Assembly (NCBI GenBank): GCA_002746645.1
Contig: PDPU01000033.1
Location: 1 to 64,000, forward strand
Direction of reading: 5' to 3'
Length of the DNA stretch: 64,000 nt
From: Gammaproteobacteria bacterium
GTDB lineage: Bacteria; Pseudomonadota; Gammaproteobacteria; Granulosicoccales; Granulosicoccaceae
Part shown: positions 26,698 to 35,604 of the stretch, piece by piece
Position numbering within the stretch: position 1 is the first letter of the stretch
Layout: each line of letters starts with the position of its first letter
Notes under the pieces: model-generated
The model's database searches: none
Seen by the model: only the letters and a program-made list of their open reading frames with translations
Told to the model about the DNA's origin: nothing
Made by a program: the position numbers and the translations under genes

Positions 26698-27129
26698 TCA
26701 GTCGCCTTCGGCCATGCAACGATCGAAGCTTCCCGCCTCGAGCTTCTCCCGTTCGCGGCACAGGGTCTCGATTTCGGCCTCGACCTCCGACTGCTTGCGC
26801 ACCTTCTTGTCGATCCGTTCACGCACGGCCGCTTCCTTCCTGCGCGTCTCTTCGAGGCTCTCCTCGACTTCGGCCAGTGCTGCCTTCTGTTCGGCCAGCA
26901 GCTTTTCGAGTTCCTCGACACTGAGTTCGCCGGGGGCTTCGCGTCCGGCCGCGCCGAGAGCGTCGAGTTCATCGGACACGGCATCGAGCGACATGCCCTC
27001 GGACGCGCCTTCGGCCTTGCCGGTACCGTCGGTATCGCCATCGCTCTGCGCAACTGCGGTGGCAGAGAACAGGATCGCACCCAGCAACAGGCCGGAGGCA
27101 GGCAGAATCGTGGCAGGGATACGCATCAT
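26698..27129 (-). CDS. Small secreted coiled-coil protein of unknown function
   Basis: The 143-residue product starts with a signal peptide (MMRIPATILPASGLLLGAILFSATAVAQ), continues with an acidic Gly/Asp region and then about 80 residues of charged heptads (VEELEKLLAEQKAALAEVEESLEETRRKEAAVRERIDKKVRKQ) that should form a coiled coil. Two cysteines near the end (LCREREK, FDRCMAEGD) could pair. The longer ORF in the track includes out-of-frame pncC sequence. No family recognised. It sits between pncC and recA, where E. coli has nothing. Confidence 0.7.
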   Translation of the reverse strand: MMRIPATILPASGLLLGAILFSATAVAQSDGDTDGTGKAEGASEGMSLDAVSDELDALGAAGREAPGELSVEELEKLLAEQKAALAEVEESLEETRRKEAAVRERIDKKVRKQSEVEAEIETLCREREKLEAGSFDRCMAEGD

Positions 27130-27139
27130 GGTGAAGCTG

Positions 27140-27730
27140 TCAGTCCGTTGGGTTGTCAACTCGGATGATCGTACCATGCAAGGTTGCTGCCACTGCCTGT
27201 CGTCGTACCGCCGCACGATTGCCGTCGAAACGGAACAGCGCCGCACTGCTCTGCATCTCGCCATTGCGGTGCGGCCAGCGCCACCCCACCCAGACGCTGC
27301 CCACGGGTTTGCCGGGCACCGCCCCGCCGGGGCCGGCGATGCCACTGACGGCCACGGCAACATCCGCTGCGGCCTTCCCGGCGGCGCCTTCGAGCATCTC
27401 GAGCACCACCGCGTCGCTGACCGCCCCATGCCGTTCGAGGGTATCCATCCCGACCCCGAGCAACTGCTGCTTGGCGGTATTGGCGTAGGTCACGAAGCCC
27501 TGCTCGAACCATTCCGAGCTGCCGGCCACCGCCGTGATGGCGCCGGCGACGAGACCGCCCGTGCACGATTCGGCCGTGGTGATGGTGAAACCCCGCGCCT
27601 GCAGGCACTGACCGAGTGCCAGCGACAGTGCCTCGATGGCCGCATCGTCGATCACCCTGCCGGCAGCGACGCCTGCATCGACGACCCTGCCCTCGATGTC
27701 CGTGTACCGGGCCTGTGTCTGATCATTCAT
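27140..27730 (-). CDS. pncC: Nicotinamide-nucleotide amidohydrolase (CinA C-terminal type)
   Basis: PncC deamidates nicotinamide mononucleotide in the pyridine-nucleotide cycle. The CinA domain is shown by TTAESCTGGLVAGAITAVAGSSEWFEQGFVTYAN, KQQLLGV, HGAVSDAV, and AVSGIAGPGGAVPGKPVGSVW. At 196 residues it carries an N-terminal extension of about 30 over E. coli PncC. ATG 27730 has GGAGG nine bases upstream. It is divergent from mutS across 67 bp and upstream of recA, the order seen in E. coli. Confidence 0.95.
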   Translation of the reverse strand: MNDQTQARYTDIEGRVVDAGVAAGRVIDDAAIEALSLALGQCLQARGFTITTAESCTGGLVAGAITAVAGSSEWFEQGFVTYANTAKQQLLGVGMDTLERHGAVSDAVVLEMLEGAAGKAAADVAVAVSGIAGPGGAVPGKPVGSVWVGWRWPHRNGEMQSSAALFRFDGNRAAVRRQAVAATLHGTIIRVDNPTD

Positions 27731-27797
27731 CAGTGATTGCCTCCGCCACCGGGGGACGTGCTGCCGCACCTCGGCAAGACCTCGTTAAACTGGTGCC

Positions 27798-30524
27798 ATG
27801 GCAACCGGTGACACTCAGACGCCGATGATGCAGCAGTATCTCGGCATCAAGGCGCAATACCCCGATACCCTGCTCTTCTACCGCATGGGTGACTTCTACG
27901 AGCTCTTCCACGACGACGCGAAACGCGCCGCCGAGGTGCTCGACATCACCCTGACCGCGCGGGGCAAGAGCAGCGGCAAGCCGATCCCGATGGCAGGCGT
28001 ACCGTATCACGCGGCCGACAACTACCTTGCGCGGCTCGTCAGACAGGGGCTGTCGGTGGCGATCTGCGAACAGACCGGAGACGTCAACGCGAAAGGACCG
28101 GTCAGGCGCGAGGTGGTGCGCGTGGTCACCCCGGGCACGCTCACCGAGGAAAACCTGCTCGATGCCGGGCGCAGTGCCTACCTCGTGGCCCTCGCCGAGA
28201 GCGGGGGCAGCGATCATCGGGTAGCCCTCGCCGCGCTTGATGTCGCCGCAGGCGACCTTGCCGTCATGGAACCCGCCACCCGCGAGGACCTCGTCGCCGA
28301 GATCGCGCGCCTCGCTCCCGCCGAACTGCTCGTTGCCGAAGGCAGCGCTTTCGCAAGCCTCCCCGGCAACCATGTCGTGACCACGCGCGCGCCGTGGCTG
28401 TTCGAACCCGGCGCGGCCAGAAAGCTCCTGCTCGAGCATTTCCGGGTACAGAGCCTCGAAGCCTTCGGCGTCGAAGAGCGACCACTGGCACTCACCGCGG
28501 CAGCGGTCGCACTCGGTTACGCGCGCGAAACCCACTGCGGACGTCTGGCACAGGTGACGGCCCTCAGATTCGAGAAACCCTCCGACACCATTCTGCTCGA
28601 CCCCGGTACGCGTCGCCACCTGGAACTGGTCGAGAGCCAGAGTGGCGATCAAAAGCATACGCTTGCGGGTGTCATCGACCGTACCGCCAGTCCGCTCGGC
28701 GCGCGCCGTCTGCGCCGCTGGCTGACGCAGCCACTGCGCTCGCGGCCGCTGATCCACGAACGCCAGGAGCAGATCGCCGCCATCATGACCCTGTCGCTGA
28801 CAGAGGCCGTGCGCGACGAACTCGCTCGCATCCACGATCTCGAGCGCATCGTCACGCGTATCCAGAATGGCTCGGCCAACCCCCGCGAACTTGACCGCGT
28901 CCGTCTGAGCCTCGAGCGCCTGCCCGAACTCCTCGCGCTGTTCACACCCGCTCGTGACGGCGCGGCCCATGCCCTCGAGCCCTTGCTGGCAACACTCGCG
29001 ACGCCGGTCGAGGCCGCGGCACTCATCGGCCATGCGATCGTCGACAATCCACCCGTGGTACTGCGAGAAGGCGGCGTGATTGCCGACGGGCATGACGCCG
29101 AACTCGACGAACTGCGCTCGCTCGGCGGCGACGCGAAGGCCTTTCTCGAAGCGCTCGAACAGCGCGAACGCGAAGCCACGGGCATCAGCTCGCTCAAAGT
29201 CGGCTACAACCGCGTGCACGGCTTCTACATCGAGACTTCGCGTCAGCAGGCAGCGCCCGAACACTACATCCGTCGGCAGACGCTCAAGAATACCGAGCGC
29301 TACATCACGCCGGAACTGAAAGCCCACGAAGACAAGGTGCTCGGTGCGCGCGAGAAGTCACTGGCGCGCGAGAGGCAGCTCTTCGCGGCCCTGCTCGACG
29401 CCCTCGCGCCGGAGCTGCCGCAGCTCCGTGCCATTGCCGACGCCCTCGCCTCGCTCGATGTGCTCAACAGCTTCGCCATCGTCGCAGACGCCCACGACTG
29501 GTGCCGTCCGCGCCTCGACGACACACCCGGCATGGCCATCGAGGACGGACGGCACCCGGTGGTCGAGGCCCTGATCGACGAACCTTTCGTCGCCAACCCC
29601 CTGCACCTCGACGACAACCGGCGCATGCTGCTCGTGACGGGCCCGAACATGGGTGGTAAATCCACCTTCATGCGCCAGAATGCGCTGATTGCATTGCTGG
29701 CCCATACCGGCAGCCACGTTCCGGCAAGCGCGGCGCGAATCGGACCGATCGACCGGATCTTCACGCGCATCGGCGCCTCCGATGATCTCGCGCGCGGTCA
29801 GTCGACCTTCATGGTGGAGATGATCGAAGCAGCCAACATCCTGCGCAACGCCACCGCAGACTCGCTGGTGCTCATGGACGAGATCGGGCGTGGCACCAGC
29901 ACCTGGGATGGCCTCGCCCTTGCCTGGGCCTGTGCCGAACATCTTGCCAGCAACAACCGGGCACTGTGTCTGTTTGCCACGCACTACTTCGAACTGACCG
30001 AACTCGCCGACAGCCACGAGGCCATCGACAACGTGCACCTCGACGCAGTCGAACACGAGGGGCGCATCATCTTCATGCACAGCATCCGCACCGGCGCCAC
30101 CAACCGCAGCTATGGCCTCCAGGTGGCGGAGCTCGCAGGCCTTCCGGATTCAGCCCTGCAATACGCCCGAGAACGGCTTGAGCTACTGGAATCCCGTACA
30201 GATACTGCCGGTATCGTCAATGCGCGCCCGCCAGGCAGCCACGAAGCGCACGCCGCGTCGCCCGGCATGGACGACAAGCAGCCGTTTCCTGACCTTGCAG
30301 CCGACAACGCAGCACCAGGGCACAACACCGGCGCAACGGTGGAACCGGCCCGGGCAGCTTCGCCGCAGCTCGATCTCTTTGCCGTCGAAGGCGCACTGGC
30401 ACGTTACCTCGCCGAGATCGCGCTCGACGACACCACCCCGCGGGAAGCCATCGAGCACCTCTACCGCCTCCGCCAGCTCGCCGAACCCACGGCACCGGCA
30501 GCGCATGCTACCTTTGCCTCATGA
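27798..30524 (+). CDS. mutS: DNA mismatch recognition protein MutS
   Basis: MutS binds mismatches and, with MutL, starts repair. The 908-residue protein has the mismatch-contacting [11 protein letters not shown] (Phe-x-Glu), the connector and clamp domains, Walker [22 protein letters not shown] and [13 protein letters not shown]-like residues. The C-terminal tail (about 800-908) holds a variable linker rich in His/Ala/Asp followed by the tetramerisation segment ([34 protein letters not shown]). The stop overlaps the nadK start as ATGA. Confidence 0.99.
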   Translation: MATGDTQTPMMQQYLGIKAQYPDTLLFYRMGDFYELFHDDAKRAAEVLDITLTARGKSSGKPIPMAGVPYHAADNYLARLVRQGLSVAICEQTGDVNAKGPVRREVVRVVTPGTLTEENLLDAGRSAYLVALAESGGSDHRVALAALDVAAGDLAVMEPATREDLVAEIARLAPAELLVAEGSAFASLPGNHVVTTRAPWLFEPGAARKLLLEHFRVQSLEAFGVEERPLALTAAAVALGYARETHCGRLAQVTALRFEKPSDTILLDPGTRRHLELVESQSGDQKHTLAGVIDRTASPLGARRLRRWLTQPLRSRPLIHERQEQIAAIMTLSLTEAVRDELARIHDLERIVTRIQNGSANPRELDRVRLSLERLPELLALFTPARDGAAHALEPLLATLATPVEAAALIGHAIVDNPPVVLREGGVIADGHDAELDELRSLGGDAKAFLEALEQREREATGISSLKVGYNRVHGFYIETSRQQAAPEHYIRRQTLKNTERYITPELKAHEDKVLGAREKSLARERQLFAALLDALAPELPQLRAIADALASLDVLNSFAIVADAHDWCRPRLDDTPGMAIEDGRHPVVEALIDEPFVANPLHLDDNRRMLLVTGPNMGGKSTFMRQNALIALLAHTGSHVPASAARIGPIDRIFTRIGASDDLARGQSTFMVEMIEAANILRNATADSLVLMDEIGRGTSTWDGLALAWACAEHLASNNRALCLFATHYFELTELADSHEAIDNVHLDAVEHEGRIIFMHSIRTGATNRSYGLQVAELAGLPDSALQYARERLELLESRTDTAGIVNARPPGSHEAHAASPGMDDKQPFPDLAADNAAPGHNTGATVEPARAASPQLDLFAVEGALARYLAEIALDDTTPREAIEHLYRLRQLAEPTAPAAHATFAS

Positions 30525-31381
30525 GTACCTTTTCCCGTGCCGGTTTGATCGTCAAGTTTCATGACGAGAGCGTCGCCAACACACTTGCCGACGTCATCGC
30601 CTGTCTCGAACAGTTCGGCATCGAACCGATGCTGGACAACAGTACGCGTGGCCTTGTCGAAGGTCACGACACCGTCTCGATCAACGAACTCGGCGAAGCC
30701 GCCGACATTGCCATCGTCATCGGTGGCGACGGCACTCTCCTCGCTGCCGCGCGTGCCCTTGTCGATCATCAGGTGCCGATCATCGGCGTCAATCGCGGGC
30801 GCCTCGGTTTTCTTGTCGATGTCTCTCCGGACGAAGGGCTGGAGGTGCTTTCCAACATGCTCAACGGTCAGTACCTTGCCGAGGAGCGCGCCATGCTCGA
30901 TACGCACATCGTACGGGACGGTGAAACCATCAACAGCAGCTACGCCTTCAACGACACCGTGATTCGCGTGCGCGACGTGCTGCAGATCATGGACTTCGAC
31001 GTGATCATCGACGACGTTCTCGTGAATCACCAGCGCGCCGATGGCCTGATCGTGGCAACACCCTCGGGCAGCACCGCCTATTCGCTGTCCAACGGCGGCC
31101 CCATCGTCGGTCCCACGGTGGACGCCTTCATCGTGCAGCCGATCTGCGCCCATACGCTCACGAGCCGCCCACTCATGGTCGATGCGGCGTCGTCACTGCG
31201 CGTGCATCTGTGGGACGACGAAGTCATGCGGGCGCAGGTGGTCTGCGACGGTCAGGTATACATGGACGCAATGCTTGGCGACATGATCGACATCCGCAGA
31301 ATGGACAATCGGGTGACTCTGCTGCATCCCGAAACCTACGACTACCACCGTATCCTCCGGGAAAAGCTGAACTGGGGTTAA
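30521..31381 (+). CDS. nadK: NAD kinase
   Basis: NadK makes NADP from NAD and ATP. The 286-residue protein shows the GGDGTLL motif, [11 protein letters not shown], the NE/D motif AFNDTVI, and the [17 protein letters not shown] loop, all diagnostic. The start overlaps the mutS stop (ATGA), so its translation is coupled to mutS. recN follows after 54 bp, matching the conserved nadK-recN order. Confidence 0.98.
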   Translation: MSTFSRAGLIVKFHDESVANTLADVIACLEQFGIEPMLDNSTRGLVEGHDTVSINELGEAADIAIVIGGDGTLLAAARALVDHQVPIIGVNRGRLGFLVDVSPDEGLEVLSNMLNGQYLAEERAMLDTHIVRDGETINSSYAFNDTVIRVRDVLQIMDFDVIIDDVLVNHQRADGLIVATPSGSTAYSLSNGGPIVGPTVDAFIVQPICAHTLTSRPLMVDAASSLRVHLWDDEVMRAQVVCDGQVYMDAMLGDMIDIRRMDNRVTLLHPETYDYHRILREKLNWG

Positions 31382-31435
31382 TATCAGCATTCGGAACAAC
31401 CCACCATCGTGAACAGGACAACTGGAGACAAGGGA

Positions 31436-33097
31436 ATGCTCGAGCACCTGCACATCCGCCACCTCGCCATCATCGACGAGGCCAAGATCGAATTCGAGCG
31501 CGGCATGACCGCGCTGACCGGGGAAACCGGCGCCGGCAAGTCGATTCTGCTCGACGCCCTCGGCCTGCTGCTCGGCGATCGCGCGCGGAGCGACCTCGTC
31601 CAGGAAGGCAAGCAGCGCGCCGAGGTTGCCGCAAGCTTCGCCATCGAGGATCTGCCCGAGATCACGAACTGGATCGACAATCAGCAACTCGATGCCGATG
31701 GTGAGTGTCTGATCCGTCGCACCGTCAGCGCCGGTGGCAAGTCACGGGCGAGCATCAACGGCACACCGGTAACCCTCGCTACCCTCAGGGAACTGGGTTC
31801 GATGCTGGTCGGCATCCACGGCCAGCACGCGCATCAGCGTCTGCTCGACGCCGGTGAGCAGCGCCGCATCCTCGACGCCCGTGTCGACAAGGCGCTCGTC
31901 GACGAGACCGCCGCAGCCTGGGCATCCTGGTCCAGCCTGCAGCAGGCCCTCGATGAACACCGCAGCAGTCAGCAGGCGCGTGAGCAGCGTATCGACCTCC
32001 TGAGTTTCCAGTTGCAGGAATTCGACGAACTCGACATCGGCACACTCTCGATCGAGGAACTCGAATCCGAACATCGCTGGCTCGCCAATGCCGACAGACT
32101 CAGGCAGGCGGCCGCACAGGCACTGGCTGCACTCGATGACACCGCGGCGCCCGCCATCGACAAGGCCATCGCGCCACTCGGGGAACTCGCTGCCATCGAC
32201 GAGCGCCTGCGCGAAGGGCTCGACCTCGTCGAGTCGGCCGGCATCCAGGTGCGCGAAACCGTGAGCCTGCTCGCGAGCAGCCTTGCCTCGCTCGAGCACG
32301 ACGATGCTCGCCTCGACTGGCTCGACGAGAAACTCGGTGTGCTGCATCGCCTCGGCAGGAAGCACGGTGCCGAGATTGCCGCACTGCCCGAGATCGAGGA
32401 AACGCTGCGCGCCGAACTCGATCGCCTCGAGGCACCCGCAGCCTCGCTCGAGGCGCTGCAGGCCGACTGCGACGCCGCCGAAGCACAGTATCTGAGCGCC
32501 GCCAGAGCGCTCGGCGCGGCGCGCCGAAGCGCCGCCGGAGCGCTCGGACAGGAGATCAGCCGCTCGTTGCAGTCAATGAAGATGAAGGACGCACGCTTCG
32601 AGGTCGACATCGACAGCGACCCGTCCCGCGCCTCCGCTCACGGTGTCGATCGCGTGGCGTTCCGGGTGGCCGCCAACGCCGGGCAGAGCCCGCAACCCCT
32701 GGCCAGGGTGGCGTCCGGCGGCGAACTCTCGCGCATCAGCCTCTGCATCGAACTTGCGGGGCTCGAACGGCGCTCGGTGCCGACACTGATTTTCGACGAG
32801 GTCGACAGCGGCGTCGGTGGCGCCGTGGCCGAAACCGTGGGCAGGCTGCTCAGACAGGTCGGCAACACGGCTCAGGTGCTGTGCGTGACGCATCTGCCGC
32901 AGGTGGCGGCGCAGGCCCATGCGCATCTGCAGGTGGCGAAGCACACCCGCGGCGGCAAGACCCGCACGCGCATCAAGCCGCTAACGGGCGATGCGCTTCG
33001 CGACGAGATCGCCCGCATGCTCACGGGCAGCCGCCTCAGCGAAAGCAGCCGCCGCAACGCAGCCGAGATGCTGGCCGAGGCGCAGGCGAACGACTGA
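31436..33097 (+). CDS. recN: DNA repair protein RecN
   Basis: RecN is an SMC-like ATPase for double-strand break repair. It has Walker A GETGAGKS near the N-terminus, a long two-stranded coiled coil (about residues 150-370), an ABC-type signature region (RVASGGELSRISLCIE) and Walker B LIFDEVDSGVGG, then VLCVTHLPQVAAQAH. ATG 31436 with GGAG eight bases upstream gives 553 residues, the family length; the earlier GTG in the ORF track is not needed. Confidence 0.98.
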   Translation: MLEHLHIRHLAIIDEAKIEFERGMTALTGETGAGKSILLDALGLLLGDRARSDLVQEGKQRAEVAASFAIEDLPEITNWIDNQQLDADGECLIRRTVSAGGKSRASINGTPVTLATLRELGSMLVGIHGQHAHQRLLDAGEQRRILDARVDKALVDETAAAWASWSSLQQALDEHRSSQQAREQRIDLLSFQLQEFDELDIGTLSIEELESEHRWLANADRLRQAAAQALAALDDTAAPAIDKAIAPLGELAAIDERLREGLDLVESAGIQVRETVSLLASSLASLEHDDARLDWLDEKLGVLHRLGRKHGAEIAALPEIEETLRAELDRLEAPAASLEALQADCDAAEAQYLSAARALGAARRSAAGALGQEISRSLQSMKMKDARFEVDIDSDPSRASAHGVDRVAFRVAANAGQSPQPLARVASGGELSRISLCIELAGLERRSVPTLIFDEVDSGVGGAVAETVGRLLRQVGNTAQVLCVTHLPQVAAQAHAHLQVAKHTRGGKTRTRIKPLTGDALRDEIARMLTGSRLSESSRRNAAEMLAEAQAND

Positions 33098-33107
33098 ACA
33101 TCGGCAG

Positions 33108-33147
33108 AGCGCATCATTCGTCGACGCAGCGCATCATTCGTCGAAGG
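33108..33147. repeat. 20-bp tandem duplication between recN and fur
   Basis: AGCGCATCATTCGTCGA is repeated once, 20 bp apart, in the convergent gap just after recN. It does not belong to any gene and may be a small replication-slippage duplication. Confidence 0.8.
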
Positions 33148-33170
33148 CAGGCGCCGCAGACAGGCCACGC

Positions 33171-33186
33171 GGCGGCCGTCGCCGCC
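33171..33186. terminator. Candidate hairpin between convergent recN and fur
   Basis: GGCGGC-CGTC-GCCGCC is a perfect 6-bp GC stem with a tetraloop, but has no T-run on either side. Confidence 0.35.
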
Positions 33187-33204
33187 CGAAGAGAGAAGAG
33201 AAGC

Positions 33205-33630
33205 TCAGGTGTCTTCGCCCTGATACTCGCCGTAGAGAATGATCTTGTGTTCGTTGAGCGTGTAGCCGAGTTCGGCGGCGATTTCATGCAGCCGCTTCTC
33301 GATCTTCTCGTCCTTGAATTCCGACACCTTACCGCTCCTGACGCAGACGATGTGGTCGTGATTGTCGCCCGTGTCGAGTTCGAACAGGGCCTGACCACCA
33401 TCGAAGTGGTGGCGCGTCACCAGCCCCGCCGCCTCGAACTGCGTCAGCACGCGATACACCGTGGCAAGGCTGATGTCGCCACCCTGTTCGTGCAGTGATC
33501 GATACACGTCCTCGGCACTCATGTGATGCTCTTCGGCCTGCTCGAGCAGTTCGAGAATGTTCAGCCGCGGCAGTGTTACCTTGAGCCCGGCACGTCGGAG
33601 ATCATGCGTAATGGATGAATTCTGAGTCAT
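33205..33630 (-). CDS. fur: Ferric uptake regulator Fur
   Basis: Fur represses iron-acquisition genes when loaded with Fe(II). The 141-residue protein has the winged-helix domain (DLRRAGLKVTLPRLNILELLEQ, DISLATVYRVLTQFEAAGLV) and the metal site HHFDGGQALFEL and HDHIVC. The classical structural-zinc CxxC is incomplete: HIVCVRSGKV has a single Cys, and no second pair is present. This resembles the Cys-poor Fur proteins of Pseudomonas. ATG 33630 starts the conserved domain. Divergent from bamE, as in Pseudomonas. Confidence 0.97.
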   Translation of the reverse strand: MTQNSSITHDLRRAGLKVTLPRLNILELLEQAEEHHMSAEDVYRSLHEQGGDISLATVYRVLTQFEAAGLVTRHHFDGGQALFELDTGDNHDHIVCVRSGKVSEFKDEKIEKRLHEIAAELGYTLNEHKIILYGEYQGEDT

Positions 33631-33732
33631 ACTAAGCGACCAAATGGGTTTGAAGCGCACGCGCCGCCACTTGACCGAGAGTCGCCTGCGCGTAAAAAAC
33701 CCCACAGATTATAAGCCCACCGCCACAAGTGA

Positions 33733-34185
33733 ATGCAAGGCATGATTCGTCACCTGCACCACCCCGCAGCCGCCCTCGCCCTGTTGCTGCCGCTCCTGCT
33801 CGGCGCCTGCGGCGGTGATCCCTTCTGGTTACCACGCGCACACAAGATCAGCATCCAGCAAGGCAACATCCTGAGCGACGAGCAGTTCCAGCGCTTGAAG
33901 CCCGGCATGCCGCGCGAGGAGGTGCGCCTGCTGATCGGGGCACCGGTAGTAGTGACGCCCTTCCATGCCGATCGCTGGGACTACGTGTATACCGAAGGCC
34001 CGGCGGGCTCGCAGATCGTCGCCCGGCGTGCGTCTCTCGTGTTCGAGAACGACGTACTCGCGCGCATCGAACACAACCATGACGAAGAAAGCGGCAAGAA
34101 ACCGATGAAACGTTACTGGTGGGAAGCCTGGCGCGACCCTGAAGATGAGCCTGAAGACAAGCCTGTAGACGAGCCTGAAGGCTGA
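33733..34185 (+). CDS. bamE: Outer-membrane assembly lipoprotein BamE (SmpA/OmlA)
   Basis: BamE is a lipoprotein of the BAM complex that inserts beta-barrel proteins in the outer membrane. The 150-residue protein has a lipobox (LLGAC), then KISIQQGNILSDEQFQRLKPGMPREEVRLLIGAPVVVTPFHADRWDYVYT, the family signature. Start may be ATG 33733 or 33742. The C-terminus is extended by an acidic repeat tail (DPEDEPEDKPVDEPEG). Its last 73 bases overlap the convergent rnfH gene. A TATAAG at 33709-33714 is a possible -10. Confidence 0.96.
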   Translation: MQGMIRHLHHPAAALALLLPLLLGACGGDPFWLPRAHKISIQQGNILSDEQFQRLKPGMPREEVRLLIGAPVVVTPFHADRWDYVYTEGPAGSQIVARRASLVFENDVLARIEHNHDEESGKKPMKRYWWEAWRDPEDEPEDKPVDEPEG

Positions 34186-34538
34186 CTGCCACGTCGAGGC
34201 TTGCCGCTGGTACGCGCAACACGCCGCCGCCGAGTCATGGGATCCTGTGCCAGCGGACGATACACCTCGAGACGTTCACCGTCGGCAAGCGGACGGTCAT
34301 CATCCACGCACTCGCCGAAGACGCCGATCGGAACCGTCACGGCGTCGATACCGGTCTGCTCGAGGGCGCGCGCCAGGGCAGCATCCTCGTCCAGAGCCTT
34401 GAACAGCGCCTCGCGCGCGGTGATCGGCGTCGCCGAATGAAGCGTCACGCGCCAGACCTTTCGTGGCAAGGCAAGGATCACCTCGATACCACCACCGGCA
34501 GACTGTTCCCCGGCGCCCCTCCTGTCGCGCACCGTCAT
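34113..34538 (-). CDS. rnfH: RnfH family ubiquitin-like protein
   Basis: RnfH is a small beta-grasp protein (UPF0125) of uncertain role, usually encoded beside ratA. VWRVTLHSATPITAREALFKAL, VTVPIGVFGECVDDDRPLADGERLEVYRPLAQDPMTRRRRVA is the family pattern. The C-terminus is extended by a Ser/Gly tail (GSSTGLSSGSSSGSRQ) encoded antisense to the BamE tail. ATG 34538 overlaps the ratA stop as ATGA, so ratA and rnfH are coupled. Confidence 0.93.
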   Translation of the reverse strand: MTVRDRRGAGEQSAGGGIEVILALPRKVWRVTLHSATPITAREALFKALDEDAALARALEQTGIDAVTVPIGVFGECVDDDRPLADGERLEVYRPLAQDPMTRRRRVARTSGKPRRGSQPSGSSTGLSSGSSSGSRQASHQ

Positions 34539-35011
34539 GTCCCGGGAGGCATGCCTTGCCCGATTGCGCGCCCGCGGCCTGCGGCCTTGAGGGCAGCGGC
34601 ACGCGCGATGAAGGCCTGCACCTGCCCGTCGACGATGCGCTGGAAGGCTCGCCCGAGAAGGGCTCCGAGCATGCGACTCTCGAACTCGAAATCAAGCTCG
34701 AGCGACACGCGCGCCGCCGCTGCGTCGAGCGGTACGAATCGCCACTGCCCTGAAAGCCTCCGGAAGGGTCCTTCAACGAGTCCCAGCGACAGGGCGCGAC
34801 CGGGTTCGAGACGGTTTCTCGTGGTGAAGGAAAGCTTCTGCAGCTTGAGATCGACATGAACCCGCGCCACCTGATGCTCGGGGCCTTCCTCGAGCACCTC
34901 GGCACCCGCACACCAGGGCAGGAATTCCGGATAGGACTCGACATCCCTGACGAGCTCGTACATGTCCTCGGCCGACGACGACACCAGAGCTGACCTCGAT
35001 ACCTTTCCCAT
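34535..35011 (-). CDS. ratA: RatA-type ribosome-associated START-domain protein
   Basis: The 158-residue protein belongs to the RatA/Coq10-like SRPBCC family: SRSALVSSSAEDMYELVRDVESYPEFLPWCAGAEVLEE and GPFRRLSGQWRFVPL are diagnostic. E. coli RatA binds the 50S subunit; COQ10 proteins bind quinone, so the exact role is open. ATG 35011 is preferred over the track start. It is divergent from smpB with only 17 bp between start codons and coupled to rnfH downstream. Confidence 0.95.
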   Translation of the reverse strand: MGKVSRSALVSSSAEDMYELVRDVESYPEFLPWCAGAEVLEEGPEHQVARVHVDLKLQKLSFTTRNRLEPGRALSLGLVEGPFRRLSGQWRFVPLDAAAARVSLELDFEFESRMLGALLGRAFQRIVDGQVQAFIARAAALKAAGRGRAIGQGMPPGT

Positions 35012-35016
35012 CGCTG

Positions 35017-35022
35017 TAGAAT
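35017..35022 (+). promoter_or_regulatory. Candidate -10 box of smpB
   Basis: TAGAAT lies seven bases before the smpB ATG. Transcription would begin at or next to the start codon, and no Shine-Dalgarno sequence is present, so a leaderless mRNA is possible. No good -35 is found. Confidence 0.4.
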
Positions 35023-35028
35023 GCCCGT

Positions 35029-35514
35029 ATGGCGAAAAAGAACAAGAAGAAACCGGCTGGCACCGGCGGTTCACTGATCGTGCGCAACAAGCGTGCGACC
35101 TTCGATTATCGCATTGACGAGAAGTACGAGGCAGGCCTTGCGTTGCAGGGCTGGGAAGTGAAGAGCCTGCGCGCCGGCAAGGTACAACTGACCGACGGTC
35201 ACGTGCAGATCCATCGCGGCGAAGCCTGGCTGCTGAACTGCAACATCACCCCGCTCAATACCGCCTCGTCACATTACGTGATCGAGAACCGGCGTCGCCG
35301 CAAGCTCCTCCTGCACCGCCGCGAGATTGCGCGCCTGACCGGCGCCGTGGAGCGCAAGGGCTACTCCATCGTCGCCATGTCGATGTTCTGGAAGCGTGGC
35401 AAGGTCAAGCTCGAGATCGGTCTCGGCAAGGGCAAGAAGGAATACGACAAGCGTGCCGCCATCAGGAACCGCGACTGGCAGCGTGACAAGGCGCGCGTGG
35501 TGCGCACGCACTGA
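35029..35514 (+). CDS. smpB: SsrA-binding protein SmpB
   Basis: SmpB escorts tmRNA to stalled ribosomes in trans-translation. The 161-residue protein has the family core RNKRATFDYRIDEKYEAGLALQGWEVKSLRAGKVQL, WLLNCNITPLNTAS and KLLLHRREIARLTG, and a basic C-terminal tail (YDKRAAIRNRDWQRDKARVVRTH) that mimics an mRNA strand. No ssrA gene is visible in the window. Divergent from ratA. Confidence 0.98.
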   Translation: MAKKNKKKPAGTGGSLIVRNKRATFDYRIDEKYEAGLALQGWEVKSLRAGKVQLTDGHVQIHRGEAWLLNCNITPLNTASSHYVIENRRRRKLLLHRREIARLTGAVERKGYSIVAMSMFWKRGKVKLEIGLGKGKKEYDKRAAIRNRDWQRDKARVVRTH

Positions 35515-35604
35515 ACCGCCATACCGCTCCGCCTTGCGTTTCATGGCCACCACCCGGCGCGCCGGCGCGATGCGTCCCATCAGGCGTCGTGCCGAGCGTA
35601 CTGA

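Noticed and set aside
27723-29327. 534-codon minus-strand ORF
   Set aside because: Antisense to mutS; shadow frame.
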